Positions 1 through 8,111 of a DNA stretch of 64,000 nucleotides are shown piece after piece. Position numbers and translations under genes: made by a program. Position 1 is the stretch's first letter, and each line of letters begins with the position of its first letter. The DNA is from Chitinophaga pinensis (GTDB lineage Bacteria > Bacteroidota > Bacteroidia > Chitinophagales > Chitinophagaceae), in the NCBI GenBank assembly GCA_945878115.1, contig CAMDVD010000006.1:27838-91837 (forward strand), in the 5' to 3' direction. Below the pieces are notes generated by a model, which worked only from the letters and a program-made list of their open reading frames with translations, was not told where the DNA came from and ran no database searches.

Positions 1-806
1 CCAGAACGTATAGCAAGCCCAGGTTGCAATTTACTGGCACCTATACCTTTTGTGAAATCGCTGCCTCCTAAAATTGTTCCTTGGTTATTTAAGTCTAAAA
101 AGTATACTTTATTCTGCTCCGTATACTTATCATATTTACGAACATATCCTGTTCCTTCTGGCAATAACAGATCTAAGTAATATGGTTTAAGAATGCCCAA
201 TGACAATGCAGCGGCGTATGACCAATGTATGACTACACTTTTTTTATCTAAGCGACCTGTAATCGGAACAGAGTTGCCATATCCAATTTTCAGCTGATAG
301 AAATTATTTATTTTGCCATACTTATACGAAACGGGCTTTGGTTCGTTCGGGAAAACAATTGAAAAATTTTCATTGATGGTTTTGGATTCTTTCGGGCTCT
401 TTTTTTCTGATATATCGAACCAAAGAAAATTAGTATGTGGCTTTTCGGGATCTTCTATTTTCATAAAACCTCGTTGCACCAAGAAGGACCAACCATCGCT
501 ATTCAATCGGAAACCAAAAGCCATTTCTTGTGTAAGTGGTTGAATTTTTATTCTACGTGCAGCGCGTAAACGCTCATTTTTTTCTTCCAACGCCATCCTT
601 CTTTTTTCCAACTCATTCTCATGCATTGCCTTTAATGAATCTCTGGTTCTGGTGGTTGCCGTTCGTACAGAATCTGTATATGCACGACGAACAGCACTCA
701 ATGAGTCCACTCTTGCCCTTGCTGCAATAGCCGATGAGGACTGGGCTATCGTCTGCAAAGACAATGCAAATTGCAAGAAAATTAATATGGATAAAAAGGG
801 TTTCAA
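1..806 (-). CDS. Secreted protein of unknown function (partial, TTG start)
   Basis: The minus-strand frame is open from 806 to the left edge, giving 268 codons without a stop. It begins with TTG at 806-804. An in-frame TAG lies five codons upstream, and the first in-frame ATG comes only about 50 codons in, so TTG is the credible start. The first 20 or so residues form a signal peptide (KPFLSILIFLQFALSLQTIAQ-like, cut after a QTIAQ-type end). An Arg/Glu/Lys-rich, probably coiled-coil stretch follows (residues about 25-70), then a globular part rich in Tyr, Gly and Lys. I do not recognise a family. The protein is probably periplasmic or surface exposed. The C-terminus lies outside the window. 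Confidence 0.7.
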   Translation of the reverse strand, partial: MKPFLSILIFLQFALSLQTIAQSSSAIAARARVDSLSAVRRAYTDSVRTATTRTRDSLKAMHENELEKRRMALEEKNERLRAARRIKIQPLTQEMAFGFRLNSDGWSFLVQRGFMKIEDPEKPHTNFLWFDISEKKSPKESKTINENFSIVFPNEPKPVSYKYGKINNFYQLKIGYGNSVPITGRLDKKSVVIHWSYAAALSLGILKPYYLDLLLPEGTGYVRKYDKYTEQNKVYFLDLNNQGTILGGSDFTKGIGASKLQPGLAIRS

Positions 807-849
807 GGAATACCAAAACTAGTGTATTTTTACGAAAATTCACATAAAT

Positions 850-1257
850 ATGACAGCGGAAATAAGCTATGCCGGCGACTTAAGAACGGTTGCCACACAT
901 ACACAAAGTGGAACGGTAATAGAAACAGATGCACCAAAGGACAATCAAGGTAGAGGCGAAAAATTTAGCCCGACCGATTTACTAGCCAGTGCCTTAGGCT
1001 CTTGTATGCTAACGATCATGGGCATTGCAGCACGTACACACGACATTGATTTGATAGATACAAAATTAGAAATTGAAAAAATAATGGTTGCTAATCCATT
1101 GCGTAGAATCGGTGAAATCAAAATAAATTTTCATTTCCCAATGGGTAAAAATTATTCAGATAAAGAAAAAACAATTTTAGAACGTAGCGCCCTGACTTGC
1201 CCTGTCTATTTGAGTTTGCATGCAGATGTACAAAAAACAGTGGTGTTCAATTGGTAG
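850..1257 (+). CDS. OsmC family peroxiredoxin-like protein
   Basis: This 135-residue protein has the length and layout of the OsmC/Ohr family, small thiol enzymes that reduce organic hydroperoxides. The KFSPTDLLASALGSCMLTIM segment carries the first conserved cysteine at residue 52. The second lies in the ALTCPVYLSL segment at residue 117. Both are where the family keeps its reactive pair. It belongs to the general OsmC/YhfA-like branch; nothing seen fixes the substrate. The ATG at 850 lies 44 bp from the divergent secreted-protein gene, so the two promoters share this gap. A weak GGGAG/CTCCC hairpin at 1257-1277 sits between this gene and the convergent DUF3078 gene. Confidence 0.9.
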   Translation: MTAEISYAGDLRTVATHTQSGTVIETDAPKDNQGRGEKFSPTDLLASALGSCMLTIMGIAARTHDIDLIDTKLEIEKIMVANPLRRIGEIKINFHFPMGKNYSDKEKTILERSALTCPVYLSLHADVQKTVVFNW

Positions 1258-1301
1258 GGAGATGACATTTAACTCCCCAAAGAAGTAAGTGGTAATAAAA
1301 A

Positions 1302-2269
1302 CTAAAATTTATACGAAAATCCAATCCCAATTACTTCTTTGAATTGCGTACGAGGTCCAATCGCTTCGGGAATTCCATCACCGTTTTTATCAATCGAAAT
1401 TTTAATATCATCATCATAAAGCAAATGAGTGGTGATGGTTGCAGAAATATATTTATTTACTTTAAAACCGATAATGCTTTCCCAACTCACATCAACGTTT
1501 GATGGATTGTGCAGGTAATTTGAAAACAAATCTAACCTTGATAATAATGAAACGCTTTTATCTTTGAAGAAAGTGCTTTGATAAACTAATCTGATATATC
1601 CGCCAAACTCACTTTTCATTGTTTTGCCATGCGTGAGCAATACGCCTGCAGAGTCATATGTTGCTTTGTCAACGCCAAACGCGCCAGCATCTGCAAGCAA
1701 GGCATTATTAACTATAGTATTCTTAATCGTTAAGGGTGCTATGAAAGCTGAAAAATGGCCATTCGGTTTATAGTCCATGCCGAGCGCGCCAACCAAATAG
1801 GCAGGTGCTAATAAATCAGAAATTTTTGTTGAATCATCTGGATAATTATAACCTGGTGTCATTTGTGTTAAAAAATTTATCAATGCGGCATAATACCAAT
1901 TTTCGAGGCTGCTCTACCAAACTTAGAAGAAAAATCTACTTTGTCATCCGTCTTAATTAAGCCTCCCTTTTTTCCTTGTTTCAGCAAGCCATATCCAACA
2001 TTAAGCATATTGTCACAAGAGGATTTACCTTTTTTATAGTTTGCATAAACGCTTATTAGTCCGTTTATTGAGATTGAGTTTTCTCCGCCCGAAGCCCAGT
2101 TATTAAATGATGCTTGTGAAAAACCTAGCCCGACTACTCCACCTTTCTTCCAACCAATTGTCGTGTCAGAACGTGTTGAACGGAGATTTTTTTCTGCTTC
2201 TGTTGTTTGTCCAAAAGTGATTTGACTAAAGAGTGTTGCTATAAAAATAAGTATAACTTTTGCTTTCAT
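1302..2269 (-). pseudogene. DUF3078 outer-membrane-type protein, frameshifted
   Basis: Two overlapping minus-strand frames together make one DUF3078 protein, a Bacteroidota family of predicted outer-membrane beta-barrels. The 5' part (from 2269) has a signal peptide (MKAKVILIFIATLFSQITFGQ region) and the family block GWKKGGVVGLGFSQASFNNW, with WASGGENSISINGL just after. The 3' part has the block MTPGYNYPDDSTKISDLLAP and ends in the beta-barrel C-terminus GIGFSYKF. The frames break at the T-run 1900-1903 (A-run on the coding strand). One extra A there would restore SKNWYYAALINFL, the expected junction. The total length, 968 bp, is one short of a multiple of three. It could be a genuine inactivating deletion or a homopolymer sequencing error. 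The longer start at 2323 adds an unlikely extension before the signal peptide. Confidence 0.8.
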
Positions 2270-2425
2270 CCTGTGCGCTATTTTATTTATTTTAAAAATT
2301 AAACCGCAAATAAACAAAAGCAAAAAATAAAATTACAAGCATTTTACTCATTTAATTTATTGCTAACTCCCCGTAGAGTATTCGCCTCCGAACTCTTTAG
2401 TTTTGGAACTAAGAACAAAGAAAAT

Positions 2426-2641
2426 TCACGCAGAGTCCCGAGGCGGAGACTCTGCGAAGAAAAAAAATCTTTCGAATTTCCAATCGACATTATTATATGA
2501 ACCGTAAATGCAAGCAACACTATCATCAAAGATTTGCCTTATTTCATGTTCACTAATTTTTACATCATTTTTAGTTTTGCAACCAAGTGTGATGAATATT
2601 ATTCCTAAAAGTATGGTTGTCGCTTGTGATTTAAAAGTCAT
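2426..2641 (-). CDS. Small predicted lipoprotein, possibly truncated
   Basis: This 71-residue frame starts 28 bp downstream of the PQQ-propeller lipoprotein gene on the same strand. It has a clear lipoprotein signal: a charged start, a hydrophobic run and an ITLGC lipobox with Cys at residue 21. The mature part is short and acidic (KNDVKISEHEIRQIFDDSV). The last ten codons lie inside a palindromic repeat (2429-2456), so the natural C-terminus may have been replaced by inserted repeat DNA. No family is recognised. The signal peptide supports it as real, but it may be a remnant. Confidence 0.5.
   Translation of the reverse strand: MTFKSQATTILLGIIFITLGCKTKNDVKISEHEIRQIFDDSVACIYGSYNNVDWKFERFFFFAESPPRDSA
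2429..2456. repeat. Palindromic hairpin, 9-bp stem
   Basis: CGCAGAGTC (2429-2437) and GACTCTGCG (2448-2456) are perfect inverted repeats around a 10-base G+C-rich loop. The sequence is far more G+C-rich than its surroundings. It overlaps the end of the small lipoprotein frame and could act as a bidirectional terminator or be an inserted repeat. A looser relative (AGAGT/CCTCCG/ACTCTT) lies just downstream at about 2375-2398. Confidence 0.55.
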
Positions 2642-2669
2642 GATACTTTTTAAACAAACACTCCTCCTC

Positions 2670-3812
2670 CTAATACTTACTCATCCCACTTACACTTGGG
2701 AAGATGCCATTGGCTAAATCATCTACGATAGGGGAGCTTTGAGAATTGCCGTTCATAAAGGATTTCCATATGAGGCGACCATCACGGATATCTACGCAAT
2801 AGATATATCGATCAAAGGAAGTGAAATACACATAAAAACCATAAACTACTGGTGAAGATTTTATCAAACTACCAGCAGGGTATTTCCAACGAAGAGCACC
2901 TGTAACGTGGTCGATAGCATATAAATTAAAATCATAACTGCCTACCAAAACTGTATTGGATGTTTCATGTACCGTTGGTGATGAAGAAACTCTTTCTGCT
3001 GTTTGGTATTCCCAACGAAGCAAACCAGAGGTAGTATCTATACAATAAATTCCAAAATCATCACTGCCTACTATACACATACCACCATACACCATTGGCG
3101 AAGATTGTACTTTATCTGTAGTGCTAAATTGCCATTTAGACGAACCATTTATTTCATAAATAGCATATACAAAATTATCCGTACCACCATAATATACCAC
3201 GCTATTACTCACACTTGGAGAAGATACTACTGGACCAAATGCAATCGGGTTAGATTGCCAATTCAATAAACCGGTAGTAGCATTCACTGAAATACATCGG
3301 CCCGCTACACCTGCACCATTGTTTACATCTATACCTACAAATACAAATCCATTCACAACCGTAGGTGAAGTTTTACAAGGGACAGTTGGATCATAAGACC
3401 AAATTTGTACACCCGACAAATTCAAACAATATAATTTAGAAGAAGATAAATAGATTTTGTCATTATTGATCGCAATGGATGTTGAACTTTCTGGAATGAT
3501 ACCAATATTTGTTTCAATTAAAGCTTTTCCAGTCAAAATATCTACGGCATAAAAATAGCCAGTCTTGGTAACAAAATAAATTTTTTCTTTGTACAATACT
3601 GGCGTCCCTTCGCAATTGCCTTTGGTTATCACTTCCCAATTTTTTACGCCTGTATACACACCGTAACTGAGTAAAGTGCCATTGTCTGTTGTGATATAAA
3701 CAGATTCTAATCTCACTTTTGGCAAAGGCAAATCCGTGCTTTTGGTTTTACTACAAGATATCATTGTCGTTATCAAACAAAAAGCGGCAATAGAAAATAG
3801 AATATGTTTCAT
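2670..3812 (-). CDS. PQQ-like beta-propeller repeat lipoprotein
   Basis: The 380-residue protein starts with a lipoprotein signal (MKHILFSIAAFCLITTMISC; lipidated Cys20). It then has about seven blades of the PQQ/BamB-like propeller. Each blade carries a phrase of the type YAIDHVTGALRWKYPAGS and SSPVVYGFYVYFTS, seen at least six times. Such propellers act as periplasmic scaffolds or binding modules. BamB itself works in outer-membrane protein assembly, but nothing here shows that this copy does. The last strand (NGIFPSVSGMSKY) ends normally. It is probably co-transcribed with the small lipoprotein gene that follows. Confidence 0.85.
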   Translation of the reverse strand: MKHILFSIAAFCLITTMISCSKTKSTDLPLPKVRLESVYITTDNGTLLSYGVYTGVKNWEVITKGNCEGTPVLYKEKIYFVTKTGYFYAVDILTGKALIETNIGIIPESSTSIAINNDKIYLSSSKLYCLNLSGVQIWSYDPTVPCKTSPTVVNGFVFVGIDVNNGAGVAGRCISVNATTGLLNWQSNPIAFGPVVSSPSVSNSVVYYGGTDNFVYAIYEINGSSKWQFSTTDKVQSSPMVYGGMCIVGSDDFGIYCIDTTSGLLRWEYQTAERVSSSPTVHETSNTVLVGSYDFNLYAIDHVTGALRWKYPAGSLIKSSPVVYGFYVYFTSFDRYIYCVDIRDGRLIWKSFMNGNSQSSPIVDDLANGIFPSVSGMSKY

Positions 3813-4060
3813 GTGTTTATTTTAATTGTCCTTGGTTTACTACATCGGTATTTGGAATGCCATCTTTGGCGCACTACAATCTAGAGCAGTTTTGACTTGC
3901 ATTTTAATACAGTACAAAAAGAACGAAACAAATATAAAAGAAAGATGTGACATAATTTGCTTTGCGCAAACTATTTTATAGCTATAACTAAATCTAATCC
4001 ACGTAAAATCGAAGCCAACAAAAACATATACCGCGAATCAGCACTTTCTTTGGTGACTGC

Positions 4061-4141
4061 ATTGCGGCAACGATTGCAACGGAAATCCTTTTTGCTGCGG
4101 AGCAAGAAAAAAGATTGAAGTGGAAAGCGTGTACGCCGCCC
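4061..4141 (+). repeat. Modular hairpin repeat, copy A (81 bp)
   Basis: This is one of six copies of an interspersed element. It opens with ATTGCGGCAACGAT and closes with GCCGCCC; the middle is an imperfect hairpin built on CTTTTTGCT ... AGCAAGAAAAAAG. It lies in the 358-bp gap between the starts/ends of two minus-strand genes. The rest of that gap (3813-4060 and 4142-4170) holds no gene that I can see. Confidence 0.8.
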
Positions 4142-4170
4142 TAATTATTTTTAAACTTTTTTGAATAGTT

Positions 4171-5610
4171 TTAAATATAGCCCAATATCTTCAACATGCT
4201 TTGGAAGCTTTGTTCTTTGGCGTATAACCAGTCTATTAATTTCCCATTTTTATCATACTCCACTACCACATGTTTTGGCGAAGGAATCATGCAGTGTTTA
4301 ATACCACCATAGCCAGCCAATTGATCTTGATAGGCGCCTGTATGAAAAAATCCGATATACAAAGGTTCTTTTGCTTCTGTAGCCGGAGTTGTACTTAATG
4401 GCAAATCATCTGGTTTACTTTTGGGCAAAAATACGGCATTGATATGTTCCTCTGACGTATAGAAATCATGGCTATCGCAGGTAAGTCCACCAAGATGTAC
4501 CTCTTGGTATTCTTCATCCCATTTATTGATCGGTAACATCAAAAACTTTTCACCAATGCCCCATGTATCTGGCAATGTAGTGATGAAAGAGCTATCTATC
4601 ATATACCAAATCTCTCTGTCATTTTGTTTTTTCTCATCCAAAACGCTGTAAATTATAGCGCCAGATTCGCCAACGGTAAATGAACCAAATTCAGTATAAA
4701 TATTGGGTACATCCACCTTGTTTTTCTTGCATACTTTTTTAATGGTTGCCACAATTTCATTGGTCATGTAATTGTAGTCGTAATCAAAACCTAAGGAATG
4801 TTTAATTGGAAATCCACCACCAATATTCAAACTATCTAACTCGGGTGCAATCTTTTTTAACTGGCAATACAAATTCAAAACCTTATTCAATTCACTCCAA
4901 TAATAGATATCATCTTTGATACCTTTATTCATAAAGAAATGCAACATCTTCAATTGGAATCTTTCGTTGCCTTTTAATTTATCGACATAAAATTCTAAAA
5001 TATCTCTGGTGCGAATACCCAAACGTGAGGTATAAAAATCGAAGGAAGCCTCTTCTTCTGCTGCGATGCGAATGCCTATCTTTACTGGATTCTTCACCCG
5101 AATAGACTTTTTATAATCGTCGAATTCATTTTTATTATCCAATACGGGTATCACATTGGTAAATCCCGAATTGATGAGGTAGGCAATATTCTTGGTATAA
5201 GCTTTGGTTTTAAAACCATTGCAAATGATAAATTTATCCTTCGTGATTTTTTTGCGTTGGTACAAATTTTTTATAATCTCCAAATCATACGCGAAGGATG
5301 TTTCTAAATGCACATTATGCTTCACCGTTTCTTCTACAATAAATGAAAAATGGGAACTTTTGGTACAATAGCAATAAAAGTACTCTCCATCATATTTCTG
5401 TTTCTTGATGGCATCATTAAACATCTTTTTCGCTTTGGCAATTTGCATGCCTATTTTGGGCAAAAAAGTAATCTTCAGTGGTGTGCCATATTTATCGATC
5501 AATTTTTTTAAATCGACATCATTGAATTGCAAATAATTGTCTTTTACGTTAAAACCTTCTTGCGGAAAATCAAACGTTTGTTTTACGAGGTCAGTGTATG
5601 TATTGCTCAT
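4171..5610 (-). CDS. Biosynthetic arginine decarboxylase (PLP, alanine-racemase fold)
   Basis: The 479-residue protein is predicted to convert arginine to agmatine for polyamine synthesis in the cytosol. It matches the Bacteroidota arginine decarboxylase family of PLP enzymes with an N-terminal TIM barrel. The PLP lysine is K84 in the FYCYCTKSSH segment. Other family marks are FYTSRLGIR, LNIGGGFPIKHSLGFDYDY (the glycine loop that holds the PLP phosphate), TEFGSFTVGESG, and the C-terminal catalytic GGLTCDSHDFY and IGFFHTGAYQD blocks. Length is as expected for this clade, much shorter than E. coli SpeA. A TACATTTG -7 element lies 35 bp upstream of the ATG. Substrate is inferred from family resemblance; a related amino-acid substrate cannot be excluded by eye. 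Confidence 0.82.
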   Translation of the reverse strand: MSNTYTDLVKQTFDFPQEGFNVKDNYLQFNDVDLKKLIDKYGTPLKITFLPKIGMQIAKAKKMFNDAIKKQKYDGEYFYCYCTKSSHFSFIVEETVKHNVHLETSFAYDLEIIKNLYQRKKITKDKFIICNGFKTKAYTKNIAYLINSGFTNVIPVLDNKNEFDDYKKSIRVKNPVKIGIRIAAEEEASFDFYTSRLGIRTRDILEFYVDKLKGNERFQLKMLHFFMNKGIKDDIYYWSELNKVLNLYCQLKKIAPELDSLNIGGGFPIKHSLGFDYDYNYMTNEIVATIKKVCKKNKVDVPNIYTEFGSFTVGESGAIIYSVLDEKKQNDREIWYMIDSSFITTLPDTWGIGEKFLMLPINKWDEEYQEVHLGGLTCDSHDFYTSEEHINAVFLPKSKPDDLPLSTTPATEAKEPLYIGFFHTGAYQDQLAGYGGIKHCMIPSPKHVVVEYDKNGKLIDWLYAKEQSFQSMLKILGYI

Positions 5611-5644
5611 TCCTACAGAAGTAAAATTGTTTTTTTATAGAGTA

Positions 5645-5652
5645 CAAATGTA
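5645..5652 (-). promoter_or_regulatory. Candidate -7 promoter element (TACATTTG)
   Basis: The minus strand reads TACATTTG, a match to the Bacteroidota -7 consensus TAnnTTTG, 35 bp before the arginine decarboxylase ATG. No good -33 TTTG was seen at the usual spacing. Confidence 0.35.
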
Positions 5653-5682
5653 TATCGGTTTTTATTTTTTTAGGTATCTATT

Positions 5683-6309
5683 TTAGGTATTCTGCAAGAG
5701 ATTTAAGCTCGGCCTACCGCCACAAAATAACAAGTCCAATATACTGGTATTGTGTATGAATCCTAAGCGCTCTTCAAATACCTGCACATAGTGTGGCAAG
5801 TGGGTATACGTTGCAAAATTCTTAGCCATAAATTTTTGTCGATTATCCTTTATTTCTTCACTAGACTTTTCTTCATATTGAACGGACAAAGAAAATGGTT
5901 TTTCAATTTTCAATAAGCGATTTACTATTTCTATACCATGCAAATTGACATCCATTAAAAATGCAAATTTGGTTTCAAAAAAAGGCCGCAAATCGTCCTC
6001 AAAGTATTCAAAATAGGGCGATCTACGGTAACATGCTTGCAAGGTTTTCCAATGTAAGGCTTGCCAATTTTCGTGATTACAAACGCGTACATCTTTCATG
6101 AAGCTTCGTTGGTTACGCCCATGTTCCAACGGAATACTCAAGGTAATGGTTCCGTTTGGACCCACTATGTAACAACGATTGCGCAAGCTAGTCCGCACAA
6201 AATGTTCATATTGTTCGATAACACATTGTTCGGCAAGTAAATACTCTTGATACCAAGCGATGCATGGAAAATATTCACTATCGAAAAGTGTAGATATTAT
6301 TGGACACAT
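5683..6309 (-). CDS. WbqC family protein
   Basis: The 208-residue protein matches the WbqC family, often found near surface-polysaccharide genes and thought to act in sugar or amino-sugar modification. Recognised blocks are the start FDSEYFPCIAWYQEYLLAEQ, the RNRCYIVGPNGTITLSIPLE segment, the block DVRVCNHENWQALHWKTLQA and the RSPYFEYFEDDLRPFF segment. There is no signal peptide, so it is cytosolic. Its ATG is only 14 bp from the divergent GWxTD gene, so at least one promoter must lie inside the neighbour's coding region, or one start is wrong. The biochemical reaction is not established for the family. Confidence 0.85.
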   Translation of the reverse strand: MCPIISTLFDSEYFPCIAWYQEYLLAEQCVIEQYEHFVRTSLRNRCYIVGPNGTITLSIPLEHGRNQRSFMKDVRVCNHENWQALHWKTLQACYRRSPYFEYFEDDLRPFFETKFAFLMDVNLHGIEIVNRLLKIEKPFSLSVQYEEKSSEEIKDNRQKFMAKNFATYTHLPHYVQVFEERLGFIHNTSILDLLFCGGRPSLNLLQNT

Positions 6310-6323
6310 AGTATTTTTACAAA

Positions 6324-7391
6324 ATGGGGATAAAGGTAATCATTAGAATAATAGTTGTACTCTTACTTATTCCTTTCTTTTGCTCGGCACACAAACAAGA
6401 TTCTATCCGAGTTGTTCAACTCTACAATACAGAACTAGCAGCCACTTCAACGGCTTACGTAGAAAATCCATTTTTTGATGTGGATGCGAAAACACTGTAT
6501 TTTAGTATCGATATGCAACGAAGCAATCCAGCCGATTCTTCTTTTCTGTTTATAGAAATTAAAAAGAAAACGGTCATGCAATATAAATTGCGTCCCATCT
6601 GCACTAAAAAAATCTCGCTTAGTGCACACTCTGTAAACCCAATTCGAGATAGTATACCCTTAGACGACTCCTTATTTGCTTCGGGAAATTTTGAGCTTAT
6701 CGCCAATTTTATGCAAGATTCTGCTACGGTATTGGATGTAAAAAAAGCTCGTTTCCAAGTATTACGTAATACTGATCAAAAAGTGAAAGACGAATTTTTA
6801 TCTGTTGCCAGTGATTTGGATAAGCAAATTGTAGACATGTCCAAAACATTCGTTGCCAAATACGATATCACACAATTACATAAAAATATCAATGCACTAT
6901 CCCCATTGGCGAGAGGTGCTGAAATCAAGGTAATACGTGCCATTGCAGAAAATAACGACACTTCCTTTTTGCAACATTTTTTGTATAATTTTTGGTACAA
7001 CCGAAATGCTACAAATCCAGAAAATGCTTGGCTAGAATATGTTGAGAAACTAAATTATGTTGCAAAACAATATGGTTCGGTTAGCCAACTTGGATTTGAA
7101 TCCGATAGAGGTAGAATCTATTTGGTGTATGGAGAGCCCGACAAACTAGATCGTATGGCGAATGAAAAAGGTGCATTGCCTTACGAGGTGTGGTATTACA
7201 ATAACGTCGAAAATCGTGGTATCGTTAAGTTTTTATTTTATCAACCTGGGATGTTGGGTTCACAAATGTTTTTATTGACTTCTTCTGAATCGGATGAAGG
7301 AATAGATCCCTATTGGAAAAGTAAATTATTGCGTGATCCAAATGACAGTGATAATAAATTGACGCATCGCGTATTTGAATATTTTAAATAA
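6324..7391 (+). CDS. GWxTD domain-containing secreted protein
   Basis: The 355-residue protein has an N-terminal signal sequence (IKVIIRIIVVLLLIPFFCSA). A middle beta-rich region is followed by a C-terminal GWxTD domain at about residues 215-340. The name-giving motif is varied here to GFESDRGRIYLVYGEPDKLD, which keeps the DRGRIY and YGEPD core. The usual preceding FW..R block is seen as FLYNFWYNRNATNPENAW. The family is common in Bacteroidota and of unknown function; the domain is usually periplasmic. The downstream LEA-2 lipoprotein gene starts 5 bp after the stop, so the pair forms an operon. Confidence 0.85.
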   Translation: MGIKVIIRIIVVLLLIPFFCSAHKQDSIRVVQLYNTELAATSTAYVENPFFDVDAKTLYFSIDMQRSNPADSSFLFIEIKKKTVMQYKLRPICTKKISLSAHSVNPIRDSIPLDDSLFASGNFELIANFMQDSATVLDVKKARFQVLRNTDQKVKDEFLSVASDLDKQIVDMSKTFVAKYDITQLHKNINALSPLARGAEIKVIRAIAENNDTSFLQHFLYNFWYNRNATNPENAWLEYVEKLNYVAKQYGSVSQLGFESDRGRIYLVYGEPDKLDRMANEKGALPYEVWYYNNVENRGIVKFLFYQPGMLGSQMFLLTSSESDEGIDPYWKSKLLRDPNDSDNKLTHRVFEYFK

Positions 7392-7396
7392 ATAAC

Positions 7397-7855
7397 ATGA
7401 AAAAAATACAAAATTTCTGCTTAATGGCAATGGCATTTGTTCTCTTACAATCTGGCGGTTGCAATAAAATAAAAGAGCTTGATTATAAAGGCATCAAAAA
7501 TGCAAAATTGGAATCCATCAATTTTCACAATACGGCGATTCGTATCAACTTGTCTTATTTCAATCCGAATAATTTTAGTATTGATGTGAAAGAAACCAAC
7601 TTAAGTATTTTTCTAGATGATCAATTTGTGGCGCTAGCGGATCAGCCTGAAAAAACAAAAATTCCCAAGAATGCGCTTTTTGAATTTCCGATTGTTGCTC
7701 ATTTTGATCCCTTAAAAATTATGGGACCTGCCTTAAAAAGTATTTTTGCAAAAACCACCAAACTCAGGCTACAAGGCACGGCTAAGCTCGGCAAGGATGG
7801 TATCTTTATTAAAGTGCCATTGGATATTGTAGAGGAGATTAATTTAAGAAATTGA
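7397..7855 (+). CDS. LEA type 2 family lipoprotein
   Basis: The 152-residue protein has a lipoprotein signal ending in the lipobox QSGGC (Cys22). A single LEA-2 (LEA14-like, WHy) beta-sandwich domain follows over about residues 35-150. Typical features are NTAIRINLSYFNPNNFSIDV, the alternating strand pattern of LSIFLDDQFVALADQPEKTK and the closing GIFIKVPLDIV. It is predicted to be anchored in the envelope, facing the periplasm. It is translated just after the GWxTD gene and probably belongs to the same transcript. The molecular role is unknown for bacterial members. Confidence 0.85.
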   Translation: MKKIQNFCLMAMAFVLLQSGGCNKIKELDYKGIKNAKLESINFHNTAIRINLSYFNPNNFSIDVKETNLSIFLDDQFVALADQPEKTKIPKNALFEFPIVAHFDPLKIMGPALKSIFAKTTKLRLQGTAKLGKDGIFIKVPLDIVEEINLRN

Positions 7856-7922
7856 TGAGAATAATACAATAGTGAAATTAATCATGAAGAATTCGTTTTT
7901 TTATGTTAGACCTCATCCCCAA

Positions 7923-7944
7923 CCCTTCTCCTCTAGGAGAAGGG
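7923..7944. repeat. CCCTTCTCC/GGAGAAGGG hairpin
   Basis: A perfect 9-bp stem (7923-7931 with 7936-7944) around TCTA, preceded by CCTCATCCCCAA. The arrangement resembles the widespread bacterial extragenic palindrome family of the CTCATCCCCAACCCTTCTCC type. It lies between the LEA-2 gene and the ATPase gene and could also terminate the former. Confidence 0.5.
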
Positions 7945-8015
7945 AGCCGTAATGCTTACTAGACAAGTTTTTCAAGCGACGGTGCTTTTTCTACCAATAA
8001 AATAGTTGCTATACT

Positions 8016-8111
8016 ATTACACCTTTTAGGAACATATAATGTGTCAAATTACACCTTTTAGGAACATAAAATGTGTAATATTGCACATAATCGGAACATA
8101 ATATTTTATTT
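8016..8111 (+). repeat. Three tandem 32-bp repeats abutting the ATPase start codon
   Basis: Units begin at 8016, 8048 and 8080, and the third ends at 8111, directly before the ATG. Units 1 and 2 share ATTACACCTTTTAGGAACAT and a trailing AATGTGT. Unit 3 is degenerate (ATTGCACATAATCGGAACAT). A 32-bp spacing is about three helical turns, so a protein bound to each unit would lie on one DNA face. An operator array or translational control region is likely, but no regulator is seen nearby. Confidence 0.75.

Noticed and set aside
2344..2529. 61-codon minus-strand frame
   Set aside because: Overlaps the lipoprotein frame and palindrome in another phase; no signal peptide or family resemblance.
8016..8111. 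CRISPR array
   Set aside because: Units are contiguous without spacers, only three in number and no cas genes are present.
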